Assembly: GCA_029237695.1 (NCBI GenBank)
Contig: CM055273.1
Coordinates: forward strand, 61,121,968-61,185,967
Length of the DNA stretch: 64,000 bases
From: Conchocele bisecta
Taxonomy: Eukaryota > Mollusca > Bivalvia > Lucinida > Thyasiridae
Direction of reading: 5' to 3'
The notes beneath the pieces were generated by a model. It had not been told where the DNA came from and made no database searches. It saw only the letters and a program-made list of their open reading frames with translations. Made by a program: the position numbers and the translations under genes. Of the stretch, positions 42,512 to 53,133 are shown in pieces (position 1 is the stretch's first letter; each line of letters begins with the position of its first letter).

Positions 42512-44097
42512 TACTCAACAAAACTAGAAACGTCCCTGTTTTATAGCCGGTGTAGCTCTGTCTATGTATGTACCACATGTTCAAAGTACATGTATTTTAA
42601 ACCTTGGCGATGTTCAGAATACGATCGTGTAGAGTTTAGCCGATACACACGGTTTGCATAGCGGCCAGTGACCGGAACGTTGATTTCCACTTTTTGCACG
42701 TGCACGCTATACTTGTCATCGATAAGGTGATTCAGTTCATGTCGTACCATTCATGCGATAGGGGCTATTCGGAAAATTAAAAAACTTTTTTAATTTTTCA
42801 CTGTTTTCGATATGCCACGGCTTTCCGAAAACGAGCGAAATCAGGCAATTGGGATGCTTGCGGGTGGGATGGCCGCCAGGGTGGTCGCGCCTCGGTTTGG
42901 TTGCTGTCGGAAGACGATTGATCGTCTTGCAGCCCGGTACCAGCAGACTGGGGCTGTTCACGACCGGCAGCGACCTGGTAGGCCTCGTGTAACGACGGCT
43001 AGAGCCGATCGTTACATTACGTTGACGCACTTACGTCAACGTCGATTGGCAGCCACAGTCACTGCTAGGCGATACGGTGTCTCAGGGCAGACCAGTCGCA
43101 ACCGGTTACGTCGTAACGCCCAACCAATAACCGGGCACGCCGCCCGTACACTGGTCAGATAATGACCCAACGTCACCGTGCTGCCAGACTGTTATGGGCG
43201 CGACGTCATCTGAACTGGAGAAGGGCTGACTGGAACCGAGTTTTGTTCACCGATGAATCTCGGTTCACAGTTAGTCATGCTGACGGAAGATTACGGGTAT
43301 ACAGGCGTAAAAATGAAAGATTCACCGATTGTTGCATTGTTGAGAAGAACAGGTTTGGGGGAGGGAGCGTAATGGTCTGGGGTGGGATCATGGGAAACCG
43401 GAAGACAGATTTGGTTTGGTTGTTGTACAGGGCAACATCAATGCACAACGTTATGTTGCAGATGTGCTAAATGCACATGCCTTAACATTTATCCGTCAGC
43501 ATGGTCCTGGTGTGACATTGATGCACGACAATGCCTGCCCTCACGTAGCCACGGTCACCACTCAATACTTACAGCAAAACAACGTCGACGTCATGCCATG
43601 GCCCGCGGTCTCCCCGGATCTCAATCCCATTGAGCACATATGGGATGAGCTGGGCCGCAAAGCACGAGCTAACCATCAGATTGACAATGTTCGCGATCTT
43701 ACACGGGCGTTACAACGGGAATGGAGGAATTTGCCCAACGCACTGGTATTGCGTTACGTCACGTCGATGCGGCGTAGGATCATTGCATGCATTCATGCAA
43801 ATGGTGGCCACACTCGGTACTAACGAGATTTACTGAATTTGCCACATTACTTATTAAAATTCAATCTCTAAACATTAAGTAACACATTTCTGAGTTTTTG
43901 TGATTTTTGATTTTGACCCCTACCGCCCTTGGCCGGTTATCTCTCGAATATTTAACAAGATATCCAAATGCAATTTATTGGCTTTGATACAGAAATTAAT
44001 GAACTTGTTTTTCCATTTTGATTTTTAAAAGTAACCCTTTTGGTTTTTGATGAATCTTTCCTTAAACATGGAGGGACGTTTCTAGTTTTGCTCAGTA
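42512..44097 (+). mobile_element. Tc1-like DNA transposon, inactivated
   Basis: Terminal inverted repeats CTCAACAAAACTAGAAACGT, then CCCTG, at 42514 and (reversed) AGGGACGTTTCTAGTTTTG, then CTCAG, ending 44095 lie inside TA dinucleotides. The span is about 1.58 kb, normal for Tc1 elements, and contains one transposase. The GC content of the coding part is well above the surroundings, as expected for a separate history. It lies in the largest intron of the host gene, in the opposite orientation. Confidence 0.9.
42812..43823 (+). pseudogene. Tc1-like transposase (DD34E), frameshifted
   Basis: Role in the family: cut-and-paste transposase that binds the terminal repeats and cuts at TA. The ATG at 42812 opens MPRLSENERNQAIGML with a helix-turn-helix region (RFGCCRKTIDRLAARY) and an AT-hook-like GRPR near residue 56. 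The frame shifts near 43160 (TAATGACC) into LLWARRH..VLFTDESRF..GGGSVMVWGGI. It shifts again near 43411-43420 (TTGGTTTGGT) into VVVQGNINAQRY..MHDNACPH..WPAVSPDLNPIEHIWDELG. The catalytic residues D (TDESRF), D (HDNA) and E (PIEHIW) are all present, the last two 34 residues apart. Total length is about 337 codons, full size. At least two frame changes make it non-functional as read; sequencing error cannot be excluded. Confidence 0.9.
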
Positions 44098-44478
44098 TAG
44101 TTTACAAAAATTGAAATTTCTATTCGTTCTGCAGACATTTTCACTCGTCCGGAAGAGCGTACGAGTGATATTTTCGTGTAATGATCAGATGTTGAAAAAA
44201 AATCCAACAATATTGGACATTCAGGAAGCATCTATATGTTTGCCAATTTTCCAAATTCTCTCTGAATCGAAGATTCATATTAATTGTGACACACAACAAT
44301 CAGCACAACGTTGTAGCTATGACTGAAGACTCTATTACGGTACATGCAAATTTTGACATTATGTCGGACAATTATGCAAATCTTCGGAATTTGCATCATT
44401 TTCTTATCAATTTGATACATGATACCGCGACTGACCGTTCCTTTTATTGGCCTAATGTGTGGTGGGATCTGTTAGTAT
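44098..44478. other. Intron stretch without assigned repeat
   Basis: Nothing recognised. Confidence 0.4.
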
Positions 44479-44693
44479 TTAACCCTTAGAACGCGGGAAA
44501 CACAAATTGTCATCTGCTGTTTTTTTTTACTATTTTGTCTTTATTCTCAATAAAAACATGGTTTGACAGCACTTAAGAATCATTTCCATTGATTGGAAAT
44601 GATTCTTAAGTGCTGTAAAACCATGTCTTTGATAAGTTAAATGAATAACACAATTAGCAGATGACAAAATTTAATTCAGCTTATAAGGGTTAA
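44479..44693 (+). mobile_element. TTAA-A' element, copy A15
   Basis: TTAACCCTTAGAACGCGGGA to AATTCAGCTTATAAGGGTTAA; hairpin apex ATTTCCATTGATTGGAAAT with extended arms CATGGTTTGACAGCACTTAA. Confidence 0.87.
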
Positions 44694-44910
44694 GAACATG
44701 TATTGTAACATTTGGTGCTGAGGATACAAACATCCCTGTTGAGTATATAGTGTTTGGACTGTGTGTCCGTACGTCTGTGTTTGTCCGTGGGTTCGGTTTA
44801 GATATTTACCAGAGTTTCTGCAATCTGTCAATAAGGAGCATTTGTGTGCCGATGAGCCGCATGTTCTTGTTATTCTGTCATTCAAGGCATGGACGTATAT
44901 GTCATGTAAC

Positions 44911-44988
44911 TGTTTGTTGTAACCTCTAATTTGAACCATCTCAAGTAGATGGTTCAAATGAGTACCGTATAGTTACAACATATACCTT
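44911..44988. repeat. Family E hairpin, degenerate
   Basis: GTTTGTTGTAACCTCTAATT, then TGAACCATCTC, mirrored by GATGGTTCAAATGAGTACCG with CGTATAG inserted. Follows a TGTTTGGACTGTGTGTCCG repeat trace at 44745-44820. Confidence 0.7.
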
Positions 44989-45050
44989 GAAGCAGAAAGA
45001 ATGTGATTTTCGTTTATTTGATATACCCGTTAATTCCATGTGTATAGTGT

Positions 45051-45299
45051 TTAAACCCTTACACCACTAAGTTACTGGAATGGATTTTTATATGTTAATT
45101 TCCGGACCGATTCAATCATCACAAAATTATTTTCAGACTAGTTAATTTATTAAAAGTGTTTTTGTTCTCAAAAAATGTGAAAATTATTTGAAAAAAGTGC
45201 AGATCCTGATGAAACGGCTCGTGACAAGCCGTTTCATCTGGATCTGCACTATTTGCCAATACCACTATACTGTGAGGCCTGTGGTGTTGAAACGGTTAC
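45051..45299 (+). mobile_element. TTAA-B element, copy B11
   Basis: TTAAACCCTTACACCACTAA to GTGGTGTTGAAACGGTTA; palindrome GATGAAACGGCTCGTGACAA / GCCGTTTCATC. Confidence 0.83.
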
Positions 45300-45568
45300 A
45301 GAGGTAGAGTCGAAAGGAATCGTGAGCCAGTGAATGAAACAGTAACTTGTGATGTTGACAACCTAGATATTCACTTCACAGTGATCAGCCTCCATACAAT
45401 CCGATGGACACAACAATCTGTACAGTCAACGCCTCTCCTCTCCTCAACATCGTTGTTGTAACCCTGTGATTGCATAAAATAGTATCCCATGCTTATAGAC
45501 ACCATTATTGCTGTTTGCATACAGAGGCAATACAAATAATATGTACGAAAGGACACAAAAAAAATATA

Positions 45569-45835
45569 GTGGAGCGCCGTGGCGTAATGTCATAGTGTGT
45601 CGGACTACTGATCCAAGGGTCGTGGGTTCGAGCCTGACTAGCGGCGTGCGTTGTGTCCTTGAGCAAGACACTTTATATCCACACTGCTCCAGTTCACCCA
45701 GCTGTAAATGGATACCGATAATTCGTAGTTGCTCTGTAAATACGAATTATCGGCTTCTCTCAAAAATCCCTACCTCCGTTCTTTCTCCCATTCTTGGGAG
45801 ACGGCATGCAAGGTCCTAGAGCCAGTGCCGCAAAA
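45569..45835 (+). mobile_element. SINE of the V-SINE/MetaSINE type
   Basis: tRNA-like head GGAGCGCCGTGGCGTAATGT with B box GGTTCGAGCC at 45625-45634. Central domain GTCCTTGAGCAAGACACTTT, then ATCCACACTGCTCCAGTTCA and CCCAGCTGTAAATGGATACC. The central domain matches, from memory, broadly distributed animal SINEs reported in molluscs (RUDI or MetaSINE); which one is uncertain. Transcribed by RNA polymerase III in life; non-coding. Confidence 0.82.
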
Positions 45836-46375
45836 CACAAAATATAAATAGGTAGCTGTTAATTATTTAATAAATGACAGAATTGCACATGGTACATGAA
45901 CGTCACAAGATTTTCCAAATTTATATGAGGTTCATCGAACAATGCTGTCGAAATTGATCTTGTGCAAAATCACAAGTCAGTAGCATTATCATTTTCCATG
46001 TTACATTTTAACATGACATATGTCTGATTTGATTTTATAATTGAATATCAGACAAGTTTCTTTGACTACATATTGACTACATATGTATACATAGGTAGAT
46101 AGTTTCAAAACCATGTTCATACTGTATATTATACTAGCTGTTAATTTCCAGCATTCATATTGTTAATTTCCGCTGTATCCATTGTGCCGACGTACAGACT
46201 CGTATTTGCCGTCCCCTGGTACTGCCTAATAGCCATTGGACATTACGATCACACAGATATATCAAATTTTCCACTAATCTGGCTAATTATGCCATATACC
46301 TGACTTGTGATGACAAAATGGGGTTTAGCGAGTGTTTTACCAGTGTAATATTCTTGACCCGTTTACTCCTTGTTC
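45836..46375. other. Intron stretch without assigned repeat
   Basis: AT-rich; nothing recognised. Confidence 0.4.
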
Positions 46376-46565
46376 CTTATCCCTACAACGCTGAATTAAA
46401 TTTTGTCGTCTGCTGTTTTTTTTTCTCCAGATTTATTCCGAACAAAAACATGATTTGACAGTACATGAGAATCATCTCCTGTGGAGATGATTCTCATGTG
46501 CTGCCAAACCATGTTTTTATTACCTTAGAAATAAAAATATTCAGTTCCTGCCTTTTTAAGGGTTT
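46376..46565 (+). mobile_element. TTAA-A variant, copy A16
   Basis: TATCCCTACAACGCTGAATT (the mirrored A24-type end), TTTTGTCGTCTGCTG, and hairpin GACAGTACATGAGAATCATC, TCCTGTGGAG. The right subterminal region is truncated. Confidence 0.68.
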
Positions 46566-47237
46566 TAAGGATCTAAAACGATGTTCATTGGCAGCATCAG
46601 AAAGGGGTCAACCATTGACCATTTATATGACTATTGTATGCCCTGTTCAGCTTATATAGATGTGCATTCTGATCTGGGTCTACACTGGTTAGCAAGACGT
46701 TTGTTTTCCGATTGGCCAATGACCATTTTTGTTCTGTTTCACAATTGACCATTTATGTGATTATTGTATACCCTTATGTAGACATATAGTCTGCTCTGGG
46801 TCAGTCTAAACTGGTCACAAAGATTTCATGTTTCCGAATGTCAGATGTAAGTAACCAAAGCTAATACACTAACTGGCTATCCCAATTGCAAGGCAAAGTC
46901 ATTAATATCTACATCAGAATATGTAATTGTGCGATTGACTTCAAATGGGACAATTACACAAATGGGTTTATCATTGGATTTGTTCATCTAATCTGCCGGC
47001 ATTCGTTAATATTTCATGCCTTAAGTCATATAGCAAAGATGTTATATTGTTTTTATTGACAGCTATGTATATCTATTATGTGTTTCCTAGACGTGTGTGA
47101 TATACGCTTTACATAAAGAAACACTAGTCTGGCAATACAGGTACCTACTGTCTTTTGCCTAATACAGTCGCCCCCCGGTGCTATACAATTTATGGGTATG
47201 AAGAGTATGGTATTCCATAAAACTCTGAAAATATTAT
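46566..47237. other. Intron stretch, one local imperfect duplication
   Basis: GACCATTTATATGACTATTG at 46616 and GACCATTTATGTGATTATTG at 46747 begin two related segments of about 80 bp. Nothing else recognised. Confidence 0.5.
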
Positions 47238-47428
47238 CAGAGCTCCATTTAAGGTGCGTAATATTTTCAATTTGTGGTGAATTTTTTTTATTTCTTCACC
47301 AAAAATGGCAAGTTGGGAGTCCTTTAAAATCGTCTCATTGAGACGATTCTAAAGCACTCCCAACATGCCATTTTTGATAGAGAAATAAGAAATTTGTGCC
47401 CAAATTACGCACCTTAACTGGAGCTCTG
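47238..47428. mobile_element. D5: short CAGAGCTCC element with TATTAT duplication
   Basis: CAGAGCTCCATTTAAGGTGC to GCACCTTAACTGGAGCTCTG, immediately flanked by TATTAT on both sides (47232-47237, 47429-47434). Hairpin AAAATGGCAAGTTGGGAGTC..TTTAAAATCGTCTCATTG mirrored. Flanks are TTTATTTCTTCA and TAGAGAAATAAGAAA. Interior unlike D1-D4. Confidence 0.88.
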
Positions 47429-47543
47429 TATTATGTTAAAAATGGCTTTTGTATGTGAAAATATGTGTTTGCTTCAACAATATTTAGGGTTAGTATGGTA
47501 TGATTTTTCACAATAATAATAATTTTGTATACAATTTGTTTTG

Positions 47544-48145
47544 GGAGCCCCGCAGGGGACGTAAAATTATTTTATTTTATTAATTCGTTCCCATGATATA
47601 GAGTTAACTGTATTGTAATTTTGAAATTTGCGGCGTATATCAGAAAATGATAGGTCGGAAAATCTGTTTTCTGGTGACGCGCTAAGCGGAGCCATTAAAC
47701 ATGTTTTCCGACCTATCATTTTCTGATATACGCCGCAAATTTCAAAATTACAATGCGGTTATCATATTTCTAAAGCACTCCTTTACTACTGGCGTAGGAA
47801 TACATATTGAAATAATTTGCGACCGTTCATCAACAATGATATACCTGTAATGTATGACCATCAGCCAATCAGATTGCGTGATATTTATAGAGTGTATTAG
47901 AAAATAACAATTTGTTCCCTCAATTTAACAATTCGTTCCCACAAATTAACAATTTGTTCCCTCCTTTTAACGATTCATTTCCACGAAATAACAATTTGTT
48001 GTTAATTCGTGGGAACAAATCGTTAAATTGAGGGAACAAATTGTCATTTCGTGGGAGCGAATTGTTAATTCGAGGGAACAAATTGTTAAATTGAGGGAAC
48101 AGATTGTTATTTAATAAAAAAAATCCATGTCCCCTACGGGGTTCC
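47544..48145. mobile_element. U: inverted-repeat element inside M2
   Basis: GGAGCCCCGCAGGGGACGTA, with an AATTATTTTATTTTATTAA inner part, mirrors TTAATAAAAAAAATCCATGT, CCCCTACGGGGTTCC. Each end is itself a GC hairpin (CCCCGCAGGGG). Inside are a 143-bp palindrome (47612-47754, ATTGTAATTTTGAAATTTGC mirrored) and the array at 47902. Confidence 0.78.
47902..48112. repeat. Head-to-head array of about 21-bp repeats
   Basis: Left half: TTCCCTCAATTTAACAATTCG, TTCCCACAAATTAACAATTTG and so on, alternating CCCTC and CCCAC. From about 48000 the same units run reversed (GTGGGAACAAATCGTTAAA, GAGGGAACAAATTG). About five units per side form one large foldback. Confidence 0.85.
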
Positions 48146-48208
48146 GTACTATTTTATAGGCGTTTCCCCAAAACAAACGGTGTCTGAATATTTAGGGTTA
48201 TTACGGCA

Positions 48209-48507
48209 ATTAACATGCTGGTACTTCTGTCAAGTAACTAGGGTCAAAGTTACAAAACTGTGAATGTGAGAGTTAACAAGAACATTGATGGCGGCATTAA
48301 TTACACACGAAACATAAAAGTTAATTGACAAAACGCACAAGAATCAGGTCGAGCTTTATGAAGGCACTCTCCTCAGACATAAAACCGCTATCTTTATGAT
48401 TAGCAATCATTTTCTGCTAACTGCTTAGCTGAAGGAAGTCGGTGTTTGTGCCAGAAATCTGTATGTTCCTGCTATGTATGTCACATCAACTAATGTGATT
48501 GCTGTAG
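48209..48507. other. Intron stretch without assigned repeat
   Basis: Nothing recognised. Confidence 0.4.
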
Positions 48508-48753
48508 TTAACCCTTAGACCGCTACTCACAACAATTGTCGTCTGCTGTTGCTTGTATATCTTGCCATATTTCTCAATCAAAACATGTTTTGACAGCACT
48601 TCAGAATCATTTCCAATGGAAATGATTCTGAAGTGCTGTTAAAGCATGTTGTAAATTATTCTAACTGTCAAAGCATGTTTTTGATGATAAAAATGGAAAA
48701 TAGAAAATAAACAGCAGACAACAAAAAAAATAAGATGGGGGTCTATGGGTTAA
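48508..48753 (+). mobile_element. TTAA-A element, copy A17
   Basis: TTAACCCTTAGACCGCTACT to GGGGGTCTATGGGTTAA. Spare arm shortened (ATTATTCTAACTGTCAAAGC). Confidence 0.88.
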
Positions 48754-49075
48754 GAAAGTCATAACATCTTCTGTTCTGTACGACCAAGAATGACATGAGG
48801 GATGTTCAGACGTTCATGAATCCTTTCTTTAATATGAATTTTATTTTTCAAATGTTTATACAAGCTGTTTTCGGTGGGCTGTTAAACACCATCTTTTGCA
48901 TGAATTTTTATGTGCTTAAAATAAAAATCATATTTTGAGTTTGTGCTCATACTCGGTAGGTTCATAATTAAAGTATTTGCATATTACCCGTGTATAGGCA
49001 CATATTGTTTAGATTCTGTAATTTCCCCCCAAATTTTCTAGAATACACATGACAATGTTCATGTTGTCATTAAAA

Positions 49076-49208
49076 GTGAAGGGGTCAGTAAAAAGAGAGG
49101 GCCAACTCCATGAGTCTCATTCCACTGACCCCTTCACTTGCTGTACGTGGTCAATGGAAGAAGGGAACTAACTCCATGGGGGAGTTAGTTCCCTTTTTTC
49201 GCTGACCT
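49076..49208. repeat. Double hairpin, AGTGAAGGGGTCAGT
   Basis: GTGAAGGGGTCAGTAAAAAG mirrors CCACTGACCCCTTCAC. A second foldback follows: GGTCAATGGAAGAAGGGAAC / GTTCCCTTTTTTCGCTGACC around AACTCCATGGGGGAGTT. A related single unit is at 56405-56490. Confidence 0.72.
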
Positions 49209-49219
49209 ATTCAGTCATA

Positions 49220-49474
49220 TTAACCCTTAGACAATGCCATCTTATTTTTGTTGTTGTCTGCTGTTTATTTTCTATGTTCCATTTTTATCATCAAAAACAT
49301 GCTTTGACAGCACTTTAGAATAATTTACAACATGATTTGACAGCACTTCAGAATCATTTCCATTGGAAATGATTCTGAAGTGCTGTCAAAACATGTTTTT
49401 ATTGAGAAATAAGGCAAGATATAATAAAAGCAACAGCAAACGACAATTGTTGTTAGTAGCGGTCTAAGGGTTAA
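49220..49474 (-). mobile_element. TTAA-A element, copy A18
   Basis: TTAACCCTTAGACAATGCCA to GTAGCGGTCTAAGGGTTAA; spare arm present; an ATA duplication lies in GATATAATAAAAG. Confidence 0.88.
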
Positions 49475-49803
49475 GTCAGTGCACTTCTCTATGCAAATGT
49501 TCATTTAATTGCCTTCATGTTAACAAAAATATTTGGTGTATTTTATTTTTCCCCTTTGCGCTACATGATGATATTCCTTGTTATATTTGCTTGCTTCTGA
49601 GTTGATTATAATGACCTGCTGCTTTTGAAGAAATGCATGAAAACTATGCAGGATATCATTCTTCAGGTTCATATGGAATTCTCTCCATACGACATATATT
49701 AGCCTCCTGTGAACTTCTAATGCATATACATGCCAGTATGCATTCAACTTTGTTATTAAAACATTCATCTACAGATTGCAAAGTTTGTACCGAAAACATT
49801 ATA
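49475..49803. other. Intron stretch without assigned repeat
   Basis: Nothing recognised. Confidence 0.4.
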
Positions 49804-50050
49804 TTAACCCTTAGACCCCAACACACAACAATAATTGTCGTCTGCTGTTTCTTTTATATCGTGCCTTATTACTCAATACAAACATGGTTTGACAGCTCTT
49901 CAGAATCATTTCCAATGGAAATGATTCTGAAGTGCTGTCAAAGCAAGTTGTAAATTATTCTAAAGTGCTGTCAAAGCATGTTTTTGATGGTAAAAATGGA
50001 AAATAGAAATCAAACAGCAGACGACAAAAACAATTAAGATAGCGGTGTAT
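49804..50050 (+). mobile_element. TTAA-A element, copy A19, right end eroded
   Basis: TTAACCCTTAGACCCCAACA to ATTAAGATAGCGGTGTATA, after which the AAGGGTTAA end is lost. Confidence 0.83.
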
Positions 50051-50166
50051 ACAAGTTTTATAACTAATTCCAATATTATCCCATTACTGACCGAGTCGGA
50101 ATACTCTTTCAGGTGTATATAAGTTTTGAAATATTTTCTTTTTTATATTTCTTATTTCGCAATAAA

Positions 50167-50262
50167 ACTCATTTGAACCGTAAAGATGTATTTGAAATTT
50201 TCTGGCGGTAAAATGGCGTATCTTCAGAAAACAATGGGTTATTTTCATATTTAGTCCTATAG
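50167..50262 (+). repeat. Left copy of a long flanking duplication
   Basis: ACTCATTTGAACCGTAAAGA to ATTTTCATATTTAGTCCTAT, itself a piece of a decayed E element. It is repeated at 50736-50838 on the other side of S1. Confidence 0.85.
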
Positions 50263-50735
50263 GTGGGTAGTTGGTCAGGCGAACGCGATGGTGTAAATTA
50301 ACGGTATGGGTTCCTCCTTATAGGAATCACGATTTGCCTGGTTTGGCCCTCAGGTACGTTTTTATCTTTGGCTCTTTAGTTACCTGAGAGTTGAATTGGG
50401 TTATTTCCCATTATAAAAGCAGTAAGATTTTTACTGATCCTACTGCTTTTGGGAGGGGCCAAGTGATTCTGGTGTGGCGAGGACCTGGCATCAGATCAGG
50501 ATTATTCTGATTTCAGGGCTGAATATATAGTTTTGTTATTGTAAATATTCAGTTCGGATTTTCGGATTTTCCCCCCATTTGTACATATACTTGAACATGT
50601 ACATGTACTACTTGTACAGGTAATATATGGGATTTAGTACTAAACCCATTGACCCGGCCTTAAATGACCTTAGCTGTTGATAGGCCGTTAAACCCCAACA
50701 AACAAACAAACAAACAAACAAACAAACAAACAAAC
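50263..50735 (+). mobile_element. S1: (CAAA)-tailed retroposon, longest copy
   Basis: GTGGGTAGTTGGTCAGGCGA at the start, then GGGGCCAAGTGATTCTGGTG, GGCATCAGATCAGGATTATT and TTTCAGGGCTGAATATATAG. The 3' end is CCTTAGCTGTTGATAGGCCG, TTAAACCCC, with about nine (CAAA) units. No ORF of note, so non-autonomous. The tail is of the kind recognised by a partner LINE (inference). Confidence 0.82.
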
Positions 50736-50838
50736 ACTCATTTGAACCGTAAAGAAAATACATGTATTTGAAATTTTCTGTCGGTAAAATGGCGTATCTT
50801 CAGAAAACAATGGGTTATTTTCATATTTAGTCGTATAG
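50736..50838 (+). repeat. Right copy of the long flanking duplication
   Basis: Matches 50167-50262 except for a 7-bp insertion (AAATACA) and about three substitutions. Confidence 0.85.
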
Positions 50839-51265
50839 ATCAGTTTTACACCCTTGGTTTCTGTAGATCTGGGAGGCATATAGCGGTGGTAGTGGTGCTT
50901 GGACTGTGGATACAGTTGAGAATCTTGCCGGGGTTTCTCCAGTCTGCCTCAGGGGGCATTTATGTGCCAACAAGCCACATTGTCTTTTTGAAAATGTTCC
51001 TGTGAATTTAAAAATTCTAAACTTTGGTCTCAATGTTCAACCCTTAGCAATGTGAATTGAATGATGATGAGTTCTACTATAATTTGGCTCTTGGTTGTAA
51101 AGACCAATTTAGTGAAAGCACGCCACATCTGTAAAACCCCCATTTGATGCATTGCTACCTTTACAGTGTAATGGTAATCTGTTATTTCGCCTGACCAGCA
51201 AAGGTAAACAATTGTAATTGAATTTTGTTCCCTGATTGTTCATGGAGGATAGCGCTGTCCCTAAT
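50839..51265. other. Intron stretch, mostly unassigned
   Basis: A trace of the GGCATATAG..TGCTTGGACTGT repeat with CCGGGGTTTCTCCAGTCTGC is at 50875-50960. Otherwise nothing. Confidence 0.45.
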
Positions 51266-51514
51266 TGTGGCTGCGACTGGAGAAATTGGGATTATGGGAG
51301 TTGTCACCAGTGTTGCTCCTGATCAAATAAGTTATAACACATTCCTGTAGCCTGATAACGATCTATACTGCTTGTTAGACGAATGACGGGCATTTCATTG
51401 ATGGAATGGCGAACAGTGCAGATCCTGATCAGACTGCGGATGCACAGTCTGATCTGGATCTACACTGGTCGCAAAACCAAAACCCATAAGCCCCCATTTC
51501 TACAGTCGCAGTCG
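51266..51514. mobile_element. C element, full copy
   Basis: TTGTGGCTGCGACTGGAGAA to CCATTTCTACAGTCGCAG. An AAAACC duplication sits near the right end. Confidence 0.83.
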
Positions 51515-51953
51515 CAAGTGGCTAATCACCGGTTCTGGCGACGTAATCAACTGCTGGTGTGAAATTGCACGCTGTCTTTATCAGATTTCCACCCCTAATC
51601 AAATATTTATTTACTCCGGCAAAAAATGACTGATTATATCCCATAACTGCTTCTTTGGTATTAATGACTTCATTTGTATTCACAATGTGCGGGTAGGCAA
51701 ATTCATGGAGCCGGAGGAAACTGCTCTTATTTCGGACATTTGTTGTCTATAAGTACCGTATTTGGAACACTTGTGATCATGTGATCTTTTTGCATTTGTG
51801 TTTTGCTCAATATCATGTTTCAATAACTGGAGAAATGTTAGACAACACTAAATGCCGGGCACAAACGCCAAGGGGGTATGCAACATTAGTAAAAAAATAG
51901 TTCCGATGTTTTGAGGACACAGTTTGATGACAATCTATTTGTTTCCCAACAGT
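51515..51953. other. Intron stretch without assigned repeat
   Basis: Nothing recognised. Confidence 0.4.
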
Positions 51954-52206
51954 TTAACCCTTAATAGACCGCTATTCACAAAAATTGTCGTCTGCTGTTG
52001 CTTTTATGTCTTGCCTTATTTCTCAATAAAAACATGGTTTGAGAGCACTTCAGAATCATTTCCAATGGAAATGATTCTGAATTGCTGTCAAAGCATGTTG
52101 TAAATTATTCTAAAGTGTTGTCAAAGCATGTTTTTGATGATAAAAATGTAAAATAGAAAATAAACAGCAAGCTACAAAATAATTATGATAGCGGTCTAAG
52201 GGTTAA
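51954..52206 (+). mobile_element. TTAA-A element, copy A20
   Basis: TTAACCCTTAATAGACCGCT to TAGCGGTCTAAGGGTTAA, complete with spare arm. Confidence 0.9.
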
Positions 52207-52820
52207 GGGTTGGTTACTCAACGTGACATACCAACAAAATCTGCCAATACCGAGTCATTACCGTAAAGTTGTTCTAAGGGATGTTTAAGTCCTGAGTTTC
52301 CGAGTTCGGTAAACTATTTATATGACTTGTCTAGTTACTTCTTGATGTGTTTGAGGAATTTATAATCTAAGGAGATGCAGAGAAACATAGAATGTTAAAC
52401 CTTCTGACAATTAAGTAAATAATTAACAGGAAATAATTGAAACTCATCTCTGATCCCATAACCCTGGACTATAATCTTGATTAACTGGATTCTTAATTCT
52501 CTCTTTATCGCCTGTTTACTTCTCAAAAAGCATATTAGATTAAATGCCAGGGAAGTAACATCATTCTCACACAAAAAAAAAGAAACAAATCTTGGTGCAG
52601 AAATGACAGTGTTCATTGGAAAGGTCAATTTCATGAACTCTACCGGGTTTATTTTCTGGTAATTTTCTAAAAGATTAGCTGAATATCCAAACAGTGCATA
52701 GCAGATCCGAGCTGACTAATGTTGATCATCTGGATCTACACTGTTTGCATCAGTAGTATTGTGGTCTGTAGCGGTGAAAGTGTTATTAGCTGGATTCTTG
52801 GCAAAATGGTTACATATTAG
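52207..52820. other. Intron stretch with one degenerate B remnant
   Basis: 52690-52787 keeps ACAGTGCATAGCAGATCC, then TCATCTGGATCTACACTGTT and GGTCTGTAGCGGTGAAAGTG of TTAA-B. No exon seen in the rest. Confidence 0.5.
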
Positions 52821-53133
52821 CAGAGTTCCAGATAAAGTGCACATTGGTGTATTTTACAAACTTCTTTCAGCTGTTGAATAAGCATTCATTTTCAAAATCG
52901 GGTGTACAAAGTACTCGCACCTATTTGAAATGAAAATTCACTTCGTTGAGCGGCAAGTGGTTTCTTTTTGCAGCTCAAATCAGTGATTTTTTAACTTTGT
53001 TTCATGTTTTTTATCATTGATCATTGATAACGGAAACATTTAGTAACCCATTTGTAAAAATAAAATACGCATTAAATATTTGAAATCCAAGACGTATTTT
53101 TCTCTTTATACACAAAGCTTATCTGGAGCTCTG
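52821..53133. mobile_element. D6: divergent CAGAGTTCC element
   Basis: CAGAGTTCCAGATAAAGTGC to GCTTATCTGGAGCTCTG. The interior is unlike D1-D5; inverted TGATTTTTAACTT / weak partners only. The 6-bp flanks (TATTAG, TCTAAG) match imperfectly. Confidence 0.68.

Larger units (their letters stand above)
47440..48208. mobile_element. M2: element split by U
   Basis: AACAATATTTAGGGTTAGTA and ACAATTTGTTTTGGG precede U. The remainder CAAAACAAACGGTGTCTGAA, then TATTTAGGGTTATTACGG, follows it. Confidence 0.68.

Noticed and set aside
42812..43162. Separate small helix-turn-helix regulator gene
   Set aside because: It is the N-terminal part of the frameshifted Tc1 transposase, with GRPR linker and the catalytic part following directly.
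45571..45645. A tRNA gene
   Set aside because: A- and B-box-like parts exist, but the acceptor stem does not close and a SINE central domain follows; it is a SINE head.
47902..48112. CRISPR-like array of short repeats with spacers
   Set aside because: Units are contiguous with no spacers, reverse direction midway, and lie in animal transposon DNA.
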